This document shows positions 56,175 to 64,000 of a stretch of DNA of 64,000 nucleotides, piece by piece. The translations under genes and the position numbers were made by a program. Under the pieces are notes generated by a model. It was not told the origin of the DNA, did no database searches, and worked only from the letters and a program-made list of their open reading frames with translations. The first letter of the stretch is position 1, and each line of letters begins with the position of its first letter. The stretch comes from Saccharothrix saharensis (lineage in GTDB: Bacteria; Actinomycetota; Actinomycetes; Mycobacteriales; Pseudonocardiaceae). The stretch lies in the NCBI RefSeq assembly GCF_006716745.1, contig NZ_VFPP01000001.1, forward strand, positions 5,591,386-5,655,385. The letters run 5' to 3'.

Positions 56175-57905
56175 TCAGCTGACCGGTTCGACGATCTCCG
56201 GGCGGGCCTCCGGCGCCGAGGAGCGGACGGCGTCGGCGGCCTGGTCGTCCGGCTCAGCCTGGGAGGCCCGTTCGGCGTCGACGCGGGCCGTGTAGACCTC
56301 GACCTCGTGGCTGATCATGGCGTCGTCCCAGCCGTGGACGCCGGCCATCAGGCGGGCGACCGGCAGGGCGCACTCCACGCCCCGGTGCGGGTACTCGATC
56401 GAGATCCTGGTGCGGCGGGTCAGGACGTCCTCGAGGTGGAGCGCGCCTTCGTGCGAAGCCGCGTAGACCACTTCGACCTGGAGGTAGTCCGGCGCGCCCG
56501 GCACCGGCTTCAGCAGTTCCGCGTTCGCCGTCCCCAGGACCTCGTGGACGAGCGAGCCGTAGCGGTCCAGCAGGTGGCGGACGCGGTACGGGTGCAGGCC
56601 GTAGCGGGTGGCCAGCTGGTCGGCCTGGTTGACCAGGGCGTGGTAGCCGTCGGCCCCGACCAGGGGGACCTTGTCGGTGATGGACGGCTGGATCCGGCCC
56701 GGCAGGTCGACGGCGGCGGCGTCCACGGCGTCCGCGCCCATGACGCGGTAGGTGGTGTACTTGCCGCCGGCGATGGCGACCAGGCCCGGTGCGACGCGGG
56801 CGACGGCGTGCTCGCGGGAGAGCTTCGAGGTGGATTCGCTCTCGCCGGCCAGCAGGGGGCGCAGGCCCGCGTAGACGCCTTCGATGTCGTCGTGGGTCAG
56901 CGGGGTGGCGAGCACTTCGTTGACGTGGTCGAGGATGTAGTCGATGTCCGACCGGGTGGCGGCGGGGTGGGCCAGGTCGAGGTTCCAGTCCGTGTCGGTG
57001 GTTCCCACGATCCAGTGATTCCGCCAGGGGATGACGAACAGGACCGACTTCTCCGTGCGCAGGATCAGGCCCGATTCGGAAACGATCCGGTCGCGGGGGA
57101 CGACGATGTGGACGCCCTTGGACGCGCGGACGCGGAAGCGGCCCCGGCTGCCGGACAGGCGTTGCAGCTCGTCGGTCCAGACGCCGGTCGCGTTGATCAC
57201 GGCGTGGGCGCGGACGGCGGTCTCGCGGCCGTCCTCGACGTCGCGGACCCGGACGCCGGAGACGCGGTCGGCCTCCCGGAGGAAGCCGACGACCTGCGTG
57301 GAGGTGCGGACGACCGCGCCGTAGTGGGCCGCGGTCCGGCCGACCATCATGGTGTGCCGGGCGTCGTCGGCCTGGGCGTCGTAGTACCGGATGCCGCCGA
57401 CGAGCGCGGTGGGCTTGAGCGCGGGGACGAGGCGGAGGGCGCCTGCCTTGGTCAGGTGCTTCTGGCCCGGCACGGAACGCGCGCCGCCCATCGTGTCGTA
57501 CATGAGCAGGCCGGCGGCGGTGTACGGGCGCTCCCAGCCCCGGTGGGTCAGGGGGTACAGGAACGACACCGGTTTGACCAGGTGCGGTGCCAGGCGGGTC
57601 AGCATGAGTTCGCGTTCCCGCAGTGCCTCGCGGACCAGGCCGAACTCCAGTTGTTCCAGGTAGCGCAGGCCGCCGTGGAACAGCTTCGAGGACCGGCTGG
57701 AGGTGCCCGACGCCAGGTCGCGCGCCTCGACCAGCGCCACCCGCAGTCCCCGGGTCGCGGCGTCGAGCGCGGCGCCCACGCCGACGACGCCACCACCGAT
57801 GATCACCAGGTCGAACGTCTCGGCGCCGAGCCGTTCCCAGGACCGGGAGCGCTCCTGCGGTCCCAGCCGGCCTGCGGTGGCGGGGTACTGCTCGCGCATG
57901 ACCAC
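56175..57905 (-). CDS. glpD: Glycerol-3-phosphate dehydrogenase (FAD, aerobic type)
   Basis: 576 residues from a GTG at 57905, five bases after GGGAGG; an ATG two codons later is the alternative. FAD loop DLVIIGGGVVGVGAALDAATRG and glpD signatures SSKLFHGGLRYLEQLEFGLV and AGGKYTTYRVMGADAVD are present. It oxidises glycerol-3-phosphate to dihydroxyacetone phosphate at the membrane, passing electrons to quinone. The Pro/Glu-rich tail of ~25 residues is extra. Divergent from glpF-glpK, completing a glycerol-use cluster. Confidence 0.95.
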   Translation of the reverse strand: MVMREQYPATAGRLGPQERSRSWERLGAETFDLVIIGGGVVGVGAALDAATRGLRVALVEARDLASGTSSRSSKLFHGGLRYLEQLEFGLVREALRERELMLTRLAPHLVKPVSFLYPLTHRGWERPYTAAGLLMYDTMGGARSVPGQKHLTKAGALRLVPALKPTALVGGIRYYDAQADDARHTMMVGRTAAHYGAVVRTSTQVVGFLREADRVSGVRVRDVEDGRETAVRAHAVINATGVWTDELQRLSGSRGRFRVRASKGVHIVVPRDRIVSESGLILRTEKSVLFVIPWRNHWIVGTTDTDWNLDLAHPAATRSDIDYILDHVNEVLATPLTHDDIEGVYAGLRPLLAGESESTSKLSREHAVARVAPGLVAIAGGKYTTYRVMGADAVDAAAVDLPGRIQPSITDKVPLVGADGYHALVNQADQLATRYGLHPYRVRHLLDRYGSLVHEVLGTANAELLKPVPGAPDYLQVEVVYAASHEGALHLEDVLTRRTRISIEYPHRGVECALPVARLMAGVHGWDDAMISHEVEVYTARVDAERASQAEPDDQAADAVRSSAPEARPEIVEPVS

Positions 57906-58076
57906 TGACGCCTCCCTGATGCTCGCGGACCAGGTCTGACTCGACCACGTTACCCGCTGGTACGCCACCCGTGGACAACCGATCAGCGCGGAACTAGCGT
58001 CAACGTCCATTGTGGGGTGGGCAGCGCCGCCGAACCCGGATCGCGCTCCCCCCTGTCAAGGCGAGGAGGTCGGCGA

Positions 58077-58817
58077 GTGAGCAGTGGCTCGATCTTCGTG
58101 TGGGAAACGCTGGGCACCGCGATCCTGATCCTGCTGGGTGCGGGTGTCGTCGCCAACGTCGTCCTGAAGGACACGCTGGGCAACACCGGCGGGTGGCTCC
58201 TGATCAACATCGGCTGGGGTTTCGCGGTCTTCGCGGGCGCCAGCATCGCCGCGCCGAGCGGCGCTCACCTCAACCCCGCGGTGACGTTGGGCCTGGCGGT
58301 CGCGGACAAGACCCCGTGGGACCAGGTGCCCGTCTACTTCGCCGGTCAGATGGTCGGTGCGTTCCTGGGAGCGGTGCTGGCCTGGTTGACCTACAAGGCG
58401 CAGTTCGACGCCCACGACGACCCGGCGGGCACGCGCGGCATCTTCTGCACCGGCCCGACCATCCCCAAGGCCGGCTGGAACGTCGTCACCGAGGTGATCG
58501 GCACGTTCGTGCTGGTCGCGTGGGTCCTGCTGAGCCCGGCCGCGAAGGAGGCGGCGGACGGCGTGCCCCAGCTGGGCAACTCCGCGCTCGGCTACGCGGG
58601 CGTCGCGTTCGTCGTCATCGGCATCGGTGCCTCGCTCGGTGGACCCACGGGTTACGCCATCAACCCCGCCCGCGACCTCGCGCCGCGCATCGCCTACGCG
58701 ATCCTGCCCATCCGCGACAAGGGCAGCGCCGAGTGGGGCTACGCCTGGGTGCCGGTGGTCGGACCGCTGCTCGGCGGCCTGCTCGCCGGTCTCCTGTACC
58801 TCGTTCTCCCGGTCTGA
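58077..58817 (+). CDS. glpF: Glycerol facilitator (MIP/aquaporin family)
   Basis: 246 residues from a GTG at 58077 with GAGGAGG upstream. Six membrane helices and both NPA loops are clear: [10 protein letters not shown] and [13 protein letters not shown], the Asp after the second NPAR being typical of glycerol-passing members. It admits glycerol by diffusion. 14 nt separate it from glpK. Confidence 0.95.
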   Translation: MSSGSIFVWETLGTAILILLGAGVVANVVLKDTLGNTGGWLLINIGWGFAVFAGASIAAPSGAHLNPAVTLGLAVADKTPWDQVPVYFAGQMVGAFLGAVLAWLTYKAQFDAHDDPAGTRGIFCTGPTIPKAGWNVVTEVIGTFVLVAWVLLSPAAKEAADGVPQLGNSALGYAGVAFVVIGIGASLGGPTGYAINPARDLAPRIAYAILPIRDKGSAEWGYAWVPVVGPLLGGLLAGLLYLVLPV

Positions 58818-58831
58818 AAGGACTCCAGCGC

Positions 58832-60337
58832 ATGACGAAGTACGTGGCCGCGATCGACCAGGGCACGACGTCGACCCGGTGCATGATCTTCGACCACTCG
58901 GGCCGCGTGGTCTCCGTCGACCAGAAGGAGCACGAGCAGATCTTCCCCCGGGCCGGGTGGGTCGAGCACGACGCGAACGAGATCTGGACCAACACCCGGC
59001 AGGTCGCGGCGGGTGCGTTGGCCAAGGCGGACCTGACCACCGCCGACATCGCCGCGGTGGGGATCACGAACCAGCGCGAGACCGCTCTCGTGTGGGACCG
59101 GACGACCGGGCAGCCGGTCTACAACGCCATCGTCTGGCAGGACACCCGGACCGACCGCATCTGCCAGGACCTGGCGGCGCTGGGCGGTGGGCAGGAGCGG
59201 TACCGGGACAAGACCGGGTTGCCGCTGGCGACGTACTTCTCCGGGCCGAAGATCCGCTGGATCCTGGACAACGTCGAAGGCGCGCGGGACCGGGCCGAGG
59301 CCGGTGACCTGCTGTTCGGCAACATGGACACCTGGGTGCTGTGGAACATGACCGGCGGGGTGAACGGTGGCGTGCACGTCACCGACCCGACGAACGCGTC
59401 CCGCACGTTGCTGATGGACCTGGGCACCTTGCAGTGGGACGAGGGCATCGCGGCGGACATGGGCGTGCCGCTGTCGATGCTGCCGGAGATCCGGTCGTCG
59501 TCGGAGGAGTACGGCAAGGTGCGGGAACGCGGCGCGCTGGCCGGCGTGCCGATCGCGGGCATCCTCGGCGACCAGCAGGCGGCGACGTTCGGGCAGGCGT
59601 GCCTGTCGCCGGGCGAGGCCAAGAACACCTACGGCACCGGCAACTTCGTGCTGCTCAACACCGGCACGGACAAGGTGATGAGCGAGAACGGCCTGCTCAC
59701 GACCGTCTGCTACAAGATCGGCTCGCAGGACCCGGTGTACGCGCTGGAGGGCTCGATCGCGGTGACGGGGTCGTTGGTGCAGTGGCTGCGCGACAACCTC
59801 GGCATGATCTCGTCGGCCGCCGAGATCGAGCAGCACGCGCGGACGGTGGAGGACAACGGCGGCGCGTACTTCGTGCCCGCGTTCTCCGGGCTGTTCGCGC
59901 CGTACTGGCGGTCGGACGCGCGTGGCGCGATCGTCGGGCTGACCCGGTTCGTGAACAAGGGCCACCTGGCCCGCGCGGTGCTGGAGGCGACGGCGTTCCA
60001 GACCCGTGAGGTGATCGACGCGATGAACGCCGACTCGGGCGTGCCGCTGACGGCGTTGAAGGTCGACGGCGGCATGGTCGTGAACGAGCTGCTGATGCAG
60101 TTCCAGGCGGACATCCTGGGCGTGCCCGTGATCCGGCCCGTGGTCAACGAGACGACGGCGCTGGGCGCGGCGTACGCGGCGGGGCTGGCGGTCGGGTTCT
60201 GGGAGTCGGAGGACGACATCCGGCAGAACTGGGCGCAGGACAAGCAGTGGGACCCGGAGATGGACGAGGAGGCGCGGGACCGCACGTACGCGCAGTGGAA
60301 GAAGGCCGTGACCAGGACGTTCGACTGGGTGGAGTAG
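58832..60337 (+). CDS. glpK: Glycerol kinase
   Basis: 501 residues, ATG at 58832. ATP-site [10 protein letters not shown] at the start, [13 protein letters not shown] with the catalytic Asp region WDRTTG, and [21 protein letters not shown] near the C-terminus are family signatures. It phosphorylates glycerol entering through GlpF to glycerol-3-phosphate, the substrate of GlpD. Operon glpF-glpK ends at a strong hairpin. Confidence 0.97.
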   Translation: MTKYVAAIDQGTTSTRCMIFDHSGRVVSVDQKEHEQIFPRAGWVEHDANEIWTNTRQVAAGALAKADLTTADIAAVGITNQRETALVWDRTTGQPVYNAIVWQDTRTDRICQDLAALGGGQERYRDKTGLPLATYFSGPKIRWILDNVEGARDRAEAGDLLFGNMDTWVLWNMTGGVNGGVHVTDPTNASRTLLMDLGTLQWDEGIAADMGVPLSMLPEIRSSSEEYGKVRERGALAGVPIAGILGDQQAATFGQACLSPGEAKNTYGTGNFVLLNTGTDKVMSENGLLTTVCYKIGSQDPVYALEGSIAVTGSLVQWLRDNLGMISSAAEIEQHARTVEDNGGAYFVPAFSGLFAPYWRSDARGAIVGLTRFVNKGHLARAVLEATAFQTREVIDAMNADSGVPLTALKVDGGMVVNELLMQFQADILGVPVIRPVVNETTALGAAYAAGLAVGFWESEDDIRQNWAQDKQWDPEMDEEARDRTYAQWKKAVTRTFDWVE

Positions 60338-60344
60338 TGCTTGC

Positions 60345-60372
60345 GGGGGCGTCGCCCGCGTGCGACGCCCCC
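60345..60372. terminator. Hairpin between convergent glpK and lpdA
   Basis: GGGGGCGTCGC (60345-60355) and GCGACGCCCCC (60362-60372) pair perfectly over 11 bp around CCGCGT. It begins 8 nt after the glpK stop and ends 21 nt before the stop of the convergent gene, fitting a bidirectional terminator. Confidence 0.8.
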
Positions 60373-60392
60373 TGTTCCGGTTCTCCGGCTCG

Positions 60393-61796
60393 TCAGTCGA
60401 GGTCGTCGTGGCGCATGAGCTGGCGGCCGGCTTCGGTGATCGAGCCGGTCAGCGACGGGTAGACGGAGAAGGTGGTCGCCAGGTCGTCGACCGTGAGCTG
60501 GTTCTGCACGGCGAGGGTGATCGAGAGGATCAGCTCGCTGGCGTTCGGGGCGACGACCACGCCGCCGATGACCACGCCGGTGGCGGGTCGGCAGAAGAGC
60601 TTGACGAAGCCGCGGCGCAGGCCTTCCATCTTGGCCCGCGGGTTGGTGGCCAGCGGCAGCATGATCGTGCGGGCGGGCACCTCGCCGGAGTCGATCGCCT
60701 GCTGGCTGATGCCGACGGAGGCGATCTCCGGGTTGGTGAACACGTTCGCGGCGACCGTCTTGAGCCGGATCGGGCTCACGCCCTGGCCCAGCGCGTGCCA
60801 CATGGCGATGCGGCCCTGCATGGCGGCGACGCTGGCCAGGAGCAGCAGGCCCGTGCAGTCGCCCGCCGCGTAGACGCCGGCGACGTTGGTGCGCGACACC
60901 CGGTCGACCGGGATGTAGCCGCCGCGGCCCAGCTCGATGCCGATCTTGTCCAGGCCGATGTCGGCGGTGTTCGGGACCGAGCCGACCGTCATCAGGGCGT
61001 GGCTGGCCTCGATCGTGCGACCGTCTTCCAGGTGAATCAGGACGCCGTCGCCGACGTTCTCGACCCGGTCGGCGCGGGCGTGCTTGACCACGGCGGTGCC
61101 GCGTTCGGCGAACACGTCCTCCAGCACCACGGCCGCGTCGGCGTCCTCGTGCGGGAGCACCCGGTCGCGGCTGGAGACCATGGTCACCTTCACGCCCAGT
61201 TCGGTGTAGGCGGAGGCGAACTCCACACCGGTGACACCCGATCCGATGACGGCCAGGTGCTCGGGCAGCTCGGGGAGGTCGTAGATCTGCCGCCAGGTCA
61301 GGATGCGCTTGCCGTCGGGCTCGGCGCCGGGCAACACGCGCGGGGTCGCACCGGTCGCGATCAGCACCACGTCGGCGGGGAGGACTTCCTTGCCGCCGTC
61401 CTCGGTGAGGGCGACGACCTCGTGCTGGGCGAGGCCCTTGGCGTTGTCGCAGAACTTGCCGATGCCGTTGATGATCCGCACGCCCTCGCGCTGGAGGCGG
61501 GCGCGGACGTCGGCGGACTGGGCGAGCGCCAGGCCCTTCACCCGTCCGTGCACGACCGGCAGTTCGACCGCGGCTTCGGCGTTGTTCGTGCGAATGCCCA
61601 GCTCACCGGCGTTGCGGAAGGCGCTGCGGCCCCCGGCGGAGGCGATGAACGTCTTGGACGGCACGCAGTCGTAGAGCACGCAGGCGCCGCCGAGGCCCTC
61701 GCGTTCCACGATGGTCACGTCGGCCCCGTGCTGGGCCGCGACCAGTGCCGCCTCGTAACCTGCGGGGCCACCGCCCATGATGACGATGCGGGTCAC
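60393..61796 (-). CDS. lpdA: NAD(P)H-quinone dehydrogenase, LpdA type
   Basis: 467 residues, ATG at 61796. FAD loop MGGGPAGYEAA and second nucleotide loop GSGVTGVEFAS are present. The redox motif is GGACVLYDCVPSK, in which the two cysteines are five residues apart (C-V-L-Y-D-C) as in LpdA-type enzymes and not CxxxxC lipoamide dehydrogenases with N-V; the C-terminal His-Glu pair of true lipoamide dehydrogenases is not seen. It probably reduces quinones with NAD(P)H. From memory the mycobacterial orthologue is also adjacent to glpD. Confidence 0.9.
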   Translation of the reverse strand: MTRIVIMGGGPAGYEAALVAAQHGADVTIVEREGLGGACVLYDCVPSKTFIASAGGRSAFRNAGELGIRTNNAEAAVELPVVHGRVKGLALAQSADVRARLQREGVRIINGIGKFCDNAKGLAQHEVVALTEDGGKEVLPADVVLIATGATPRVLPGAEPDGKRILTWRQIYDLPELPEHLAVIGSGVTGVEFASAYTELGVKVTMVSSRDRVLPHEDADAAVVLEDVFAERGTAVVKHARADRVENVGDGVLIHLEDGRTIEASHALMTVGSVPNTADIGLDKIGIELGRGGYIPVDRVSRTNVAGVYAAGDCTGLLLLASVAAMQGRIAMWHALGQGVSPIRLKTVAANVFTNPEIASVGISQQAIDSGEVPARTIMLPLATNPRAKMEGLRRGFVKLFCRPATGVVIGGVVVAPNASELILSITLAVQNQLTVDDLATTFSVYPSLTGSITEAGRQLMRHDDLD

Positions 61797-61932
61797 GACA
61801 CGTCCTCCTCGTGGTCTTCGGCGCTGTTTGCGCCGGTTGCAGCCGCTGGTAACCGTACGCGGTCGGGTGTCGGGGTGTGTCGTCCGGTCTTCTGGTCCTT
61901 CGCGGTGATCGCGAGGTCGCTAGGCTGTCGTC

Positions 61933-62382
61933 GTGCCGCTCTATGCCGCGTACGGGTCCAACATGGACCCGAACCAGATGATGGAGCGAGCCCCCTACTC
62001 CCCGATGGCGGGGACCGGGTGGCTCGCCGGATGGCGTCTGACGTTCGGTGGCGAGGACCTGGGCTGGGAGGGCGCGCTCGCCACCATCGTCGAGGACCCC
62101 GACTCGCAGGTGTTCTGCGTGCTCTACGACGTGAGCCCGCGTGACGAGTCCCGCCTCGACCGCTGGGAAGGCGCCCTCGGTCTGTACAAGAAGATCCGCC
62201 TCCGCGTCCAAACCCTGGAAGGCTCGGTGACCGCCTGGCTCTACGTCCTGGACGCCTACGAGGGCGGTCTTCCCTCGGCCCGCTACATCGGCGTCGTCGC
62301 CGACGCCGCCGAAGCCGCCGGCGCCCCGGACGACTACGTCGCCGACCTGCGCACCCGCCCCTGCCAAGGCATCGGCCCCTAA
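61933..62382 (+). CDS. Gamma-glutamylcyclotransferase-like protein
   Basis: 149 residues from a GTG at 61933. The family substrate loop YAAYGSNMDPNQM is at the N-terminus, followed by FCVLYDVSPRDESRLDRWEG. The general acid glutamate expected around residue 70 corresponds to the region DESRLDRWE. Members release 5-oxoproline from gamma-glutamyl compounds, but many actinobacterial homologues are untested. Divergent from lpdA. Confidence 0.88.
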   Translation: MPLYAAYGSNMDPNQMMERAPYSPMAGTGWLAGWRLTFGGEDLGWEGALATIVEDPDSQVFCVLYDVSPRDESRLDRWEGALGLYKKIRLRVQTLEGSVTAWLYVLDAYEGGLPSARYIGVVADAAEAAGAPDDYVADLRTRPCQGIGP

Positions 62383-62389
62383 CCACTCG

Positions 62390-62477
62390 CGAGAGTCGAA
62401 CCTCCAGGTCCCGAGTGTCGAACACTCGGGACCTGCGTGTCGAACGCTCAGGTCCCGAGTGTCGAACGCTCAGGTCC
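62390..62477. repeat. Four gene-end hairpin repeats between convergent genes
   Basis: Copies at 62390-62411, 62412-62433, 62435-62455 and 62456-62477 carry the core GAGTGTCGAACGCTC or variants. The second is flanked so that GGTCCCGAGTGT (62407-62418) and ACACTCGGGACC (62422-62433) form a perfect 12-bp stem with a CGA loop. They fill the gap between convergent genes exactly, as at 36158-36386. Confidence 0.85.
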
Positions 62478-62485
62478 CCCGAGTT

Positions 62486-63403
62486 CTACGTTCGGAACGC
62501 GCGGGCCCTCCGCGCAGGTCCGCTGAGGCTCACGCTGAGCTCCTGGAACAGGCGAACGGGGTTGCGCAGGTCCGAGACGTCGGCGCGGAGCACCTTCCAG
62601 CCACGCCGCCGCAAGTCCTCGTCACGGGCCCGATCGGCCTCGGCCCTGTCGACGTGCGCCGCGTAACCGTCGTACTCCACGGCCACGCGCGCGTCCGGCC
62701 AGGCGAAGTCGAGCCGCCAGACCTCGCGGTCGTCCAGGTCGCGGATCGAGTACTGCGGCTCGGGCAGCGGAAAGCCCGCTTCGGCGATCATCAGCAGGAG
62801 CGTGCTCTCCGGCGGTGACTCGGGCAGACCCGTGGCCAGGTCCAGCAGGAACACGCCCTGGCGCCTACCGCGGTGATCCCGGCGAGCCGCGATGCGCACG
62901 GCGAGATCGGCTTTGAACGCCGCACGTCGCGACGGCGGTAGAGCGCCGAGTACCTGATCCGCGCAGGCGAGGGCCGTGGAGCGGTGGCGGCCCCGGCAGA
63001 GCAGGTCGGCGAGGGCGTAGTCGAGCGCCATGGTGCGCAGACCGTCGACTTCCACGACGTCCGCGGGGTCGTAGCTGTCGTAGTGCACCGCGACGTCCGG
63101 GCGCGGTCGGAGCTTGCGCTCGTAGCCCATCATCAGGTGGACGCGGTTCGTCTCCGCCGCCGTGCCGCCGTGCAGCCACACGGCGGTGTGGTTGGTCAGC
63201 GCGGCGCCGTGCCCTGCCATGAGCAACGCGGCGGCGGCCCGCGTGTGCAGGCTCGCCATCCGTTCACGCTGGATGACGACCGTGCGGCAGTAGCTGATCA
63301 GACGACCTTCGGCGATGGCGTTGCGCAGCTTCTTGCCGCCGAGGTGGTCGTGCAGGTGGGTGCGTGGGTAGGCCCCGTGGAGGCCGGGAGGCAGTTCGAT
63401 CAT
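62486..63403 (-). CDS. DUF559-domain protein (PD-(D/E)XK-like nuclease fold)
   Basis: 305 residues from the ATG at 63403 (a GTG at 63439 is possible; neither has a clear ribosome site). The first ~180 residues resemble the AbiEi-type N-terminal domain (a TNHTAVWLHGG segment and a GLRTMALDYALADLLC segment). The C-terminal ~110 residues are DUF559: PESTLLLMIAEAGFPLPEPQY, WRLDFAWPDARVAVEYDGY and RDEDLRRRGWKVLR, giving the E, D and ExD/K-like pattern of restriction-type nucleases. Role in vivo is unknown; such genes are numerous in actinomycetes. Confidence 0.85.
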   Translation of the reverse strand: MIELPPGLHGAYPRTHLHDHLGGKKLRNAIAEGRLISYCRTVVIQRERMASLHTRAAAALLMAGHGAALTNHTAVWLHGGTAAETNRVHLMMGYERKLRPRPDVAVHYDSYDPADVVEVDGLRTMALDYALADLLCRGRHRSTALACADQVLGALPPSRRAAFKADLAVRIAARRDHRGRRQGVFLLDLATGLPESPPESTLLLMIAEAGFPLPEPQYSIRDLDDREVWRLDFAWPDARVAVEYDGYAAHVDRAEADRARDEDLRRRGWKVLRADVSDLRNPVRLFQELSVSLSGPARRARAFRT

Positions 63404-63466
63404 GCATAACCGAGTGAGAAGACCCCTCGATCCGTACACGGTTCACCCGACCGTGGGATGCGAGGC

Positions 63467-63533
63467 GACCTGAGCGTTGAACTCAGGGGTCCTGAGCGTT
63501 CGACACTCGGGACCTGAGGGTTCGACTCACGAG
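63467..63533. repeat. Three gene-end repeats in reverse orientation
   Basis: Copies at 63467-63487, 63489-63510 and 63511-63533 carry CCTGAGCGTTCGACACTCGG or close variants, the reverse complement of the units at 36158 and 62456. They lie downstream of the minus-strand EspG-like gene, the last overlapping its stop, and upstream of the DUF559 gene. Orientation therefore follows the transcript they terminate. Confidence 0.8.
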
Positions 63534-64000
63534 GGGGTGGTGAGGTCGGTCAGGTGTTGGGTCAGGCGGCGGGCGTCGACGGGGGAGACGGTGCTCCACG
63601 GTTGTTGGCCCGGGGTGGCGCGGCGAAGCTGGAGGTAGCGGCCCCGGGGGGTGTCGAAGAACGAGACGACGCGGTCCTGGCGGACGCGCTTGCCCCACTT
63701 GTCGCGGCTCGCGGCGCCGAACTGGCCGCGGTGGTCGGCGTCGCGGAACATGTCGGCCAACGTGCGGGCGTCCTCGTCCCGGATGCCCCGCGAGACGAGG
63801 GCCTGGTGGAGCTCGTCGGGGGTCTTGGCGGTCGCGGCGGCGGCGTCCAGGTCGGCGCTGGGCAGGGTGACCGAGTGGCCCGGGCCGGCCGGGAGCGGCG
63901 GGAGGACGGAGAGGGCTTCCCGGGGCAGGCCCTCGGCCGAGGCCGGGCGGAGGGTCAGCTGGTCGTGGGCGAGGACCGCGAGGACGGCCGACTGCCCCTT
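63527..64000 (-). CDS. EspG-like ESX-secretion-associated protein (5' end beyond window)
   Basis: The last 157 residues of a protein entering from the right edge. The end of an EspG/T7SS chaperone-type domain is recognisable: ADMFRDADHRGQFGAA, RQDRVVSFFDTPRGRYLQL and WSTVSPVDARRLTQHL. EspG proteins bind PE/PPE-type substrates in the cytosol before type VII export. Its partner genes should lie to the right of the window. Confidence 0.85.
   Translation of the reverse strand, partial: KGQSAVLAVLAHDQLTLRPASAEGLPREALSVLPPLPAGPGHSVTLPSADLDAAAATAKTPDELHQALVSRGIRDEDARTLADMFRDADHRGQFGAASRDKWGKRVRQDRVVSFFDTPRGRYLQLRRATPGQQPWSTVSPVDARRLTQHLTDLTTPS

Overview
The window is very GC-rich, uses many GTG starts and ATGA/GTGA gene overlaps, and reads as chromosomal DNA of an actinomycete, most likely Pseudonocardiaceae-like (inference). 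Supporting signs are type VII (ESX) secretion-associated genes, an XRE/DUF397 pair, a chitinase with two DasR-type boxes, an actinobacterial SOS box and a class E-type sortase signal. No rRNA, tRNA, CRISPR array, phage or transposase was recognised. Both window ends cut through genes.

Layout. (1) 1-7962, minus strand: a type VII-linked cassette of a YbaB-like protein, a 552-residue W-x-G/membrane/coiled-coil protein, and a giant protein (at least 1911 residues in view) with Pro-rich repeats and three zinc-metallopeptidase-like motifs. (2) 8312-18003: nucleoside uptake and salvage: BMP-type lipoprotein, ABC ATPase, two permeases, cytidine deaminase, thymidine phosphorylase and, past a coiled-coil gene, adenosine deaminase. 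(3) 18081-22417: a conserved hypothetical gene, a second type VII-like operon (EspC-like, NlpC/P60, two YbaB-like proteins) and an SMI1/KNR4 protein. (4) 22586-28462: a wall-anchored protein, a small SRPBCC-like protein, and an ECF sigma / anti-sigma / ABC transporter operon. (5) 28459-31740: a deoxyribose-phosphate catabolic operon with one complete and one half-length aldehyde dehydrogenase. (6) 31914-43823: accessory genes: lectin, DUF1707 protein, XRE/DUF397, oxidoreductases, uracil phosphoribosyltransferase, chitinase, TetR, an RHH/Fic-type pair around an SOS box, and a MerR gene driving two duplicated aldo/keto reductases. (7) 43842-46282: phosphohexomutase and purine nucleoside phosphorylase. 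(8) 46379-53128: a membrane Ser/Thr kinase divergent from the methylmalonyl-CoA mutase operon. (9) 53740-62382: two M20 amidohydrolases, glycerol genes (glpD, glpF, glpK), an LpdA-type flavoprotein and a gamma-glutamylcyclotransferase-like protein. (10) 62486-64000: a DUF559 protein and a partial EspG-like gene.

The genes combine into a nucleoside economy: imported nucleosides are deaminated or phosphorolysed (cdd, add, deoA, PNP), pentose phosphates are isomerised and cleaved (mutase, DeoC), the acetaldehyde is oxidised, and uracil is salvaged (upp). The gene set of regions 2, 3, 6, 7 and 9 resembles, from memory, the Mycobacterium tuberculosis Rv3302c-Rv3315c neighbourhood, so type VII and accessory modules seem to be interspersed in a conserved core block. 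The observations most worth pursuing are the giant multi-metallopeptidase protein, a family of short hairpin repeats at gene ends with compensating base changes, and the SOS box in front of a Fic-type gene whose motif has lost its histidine.
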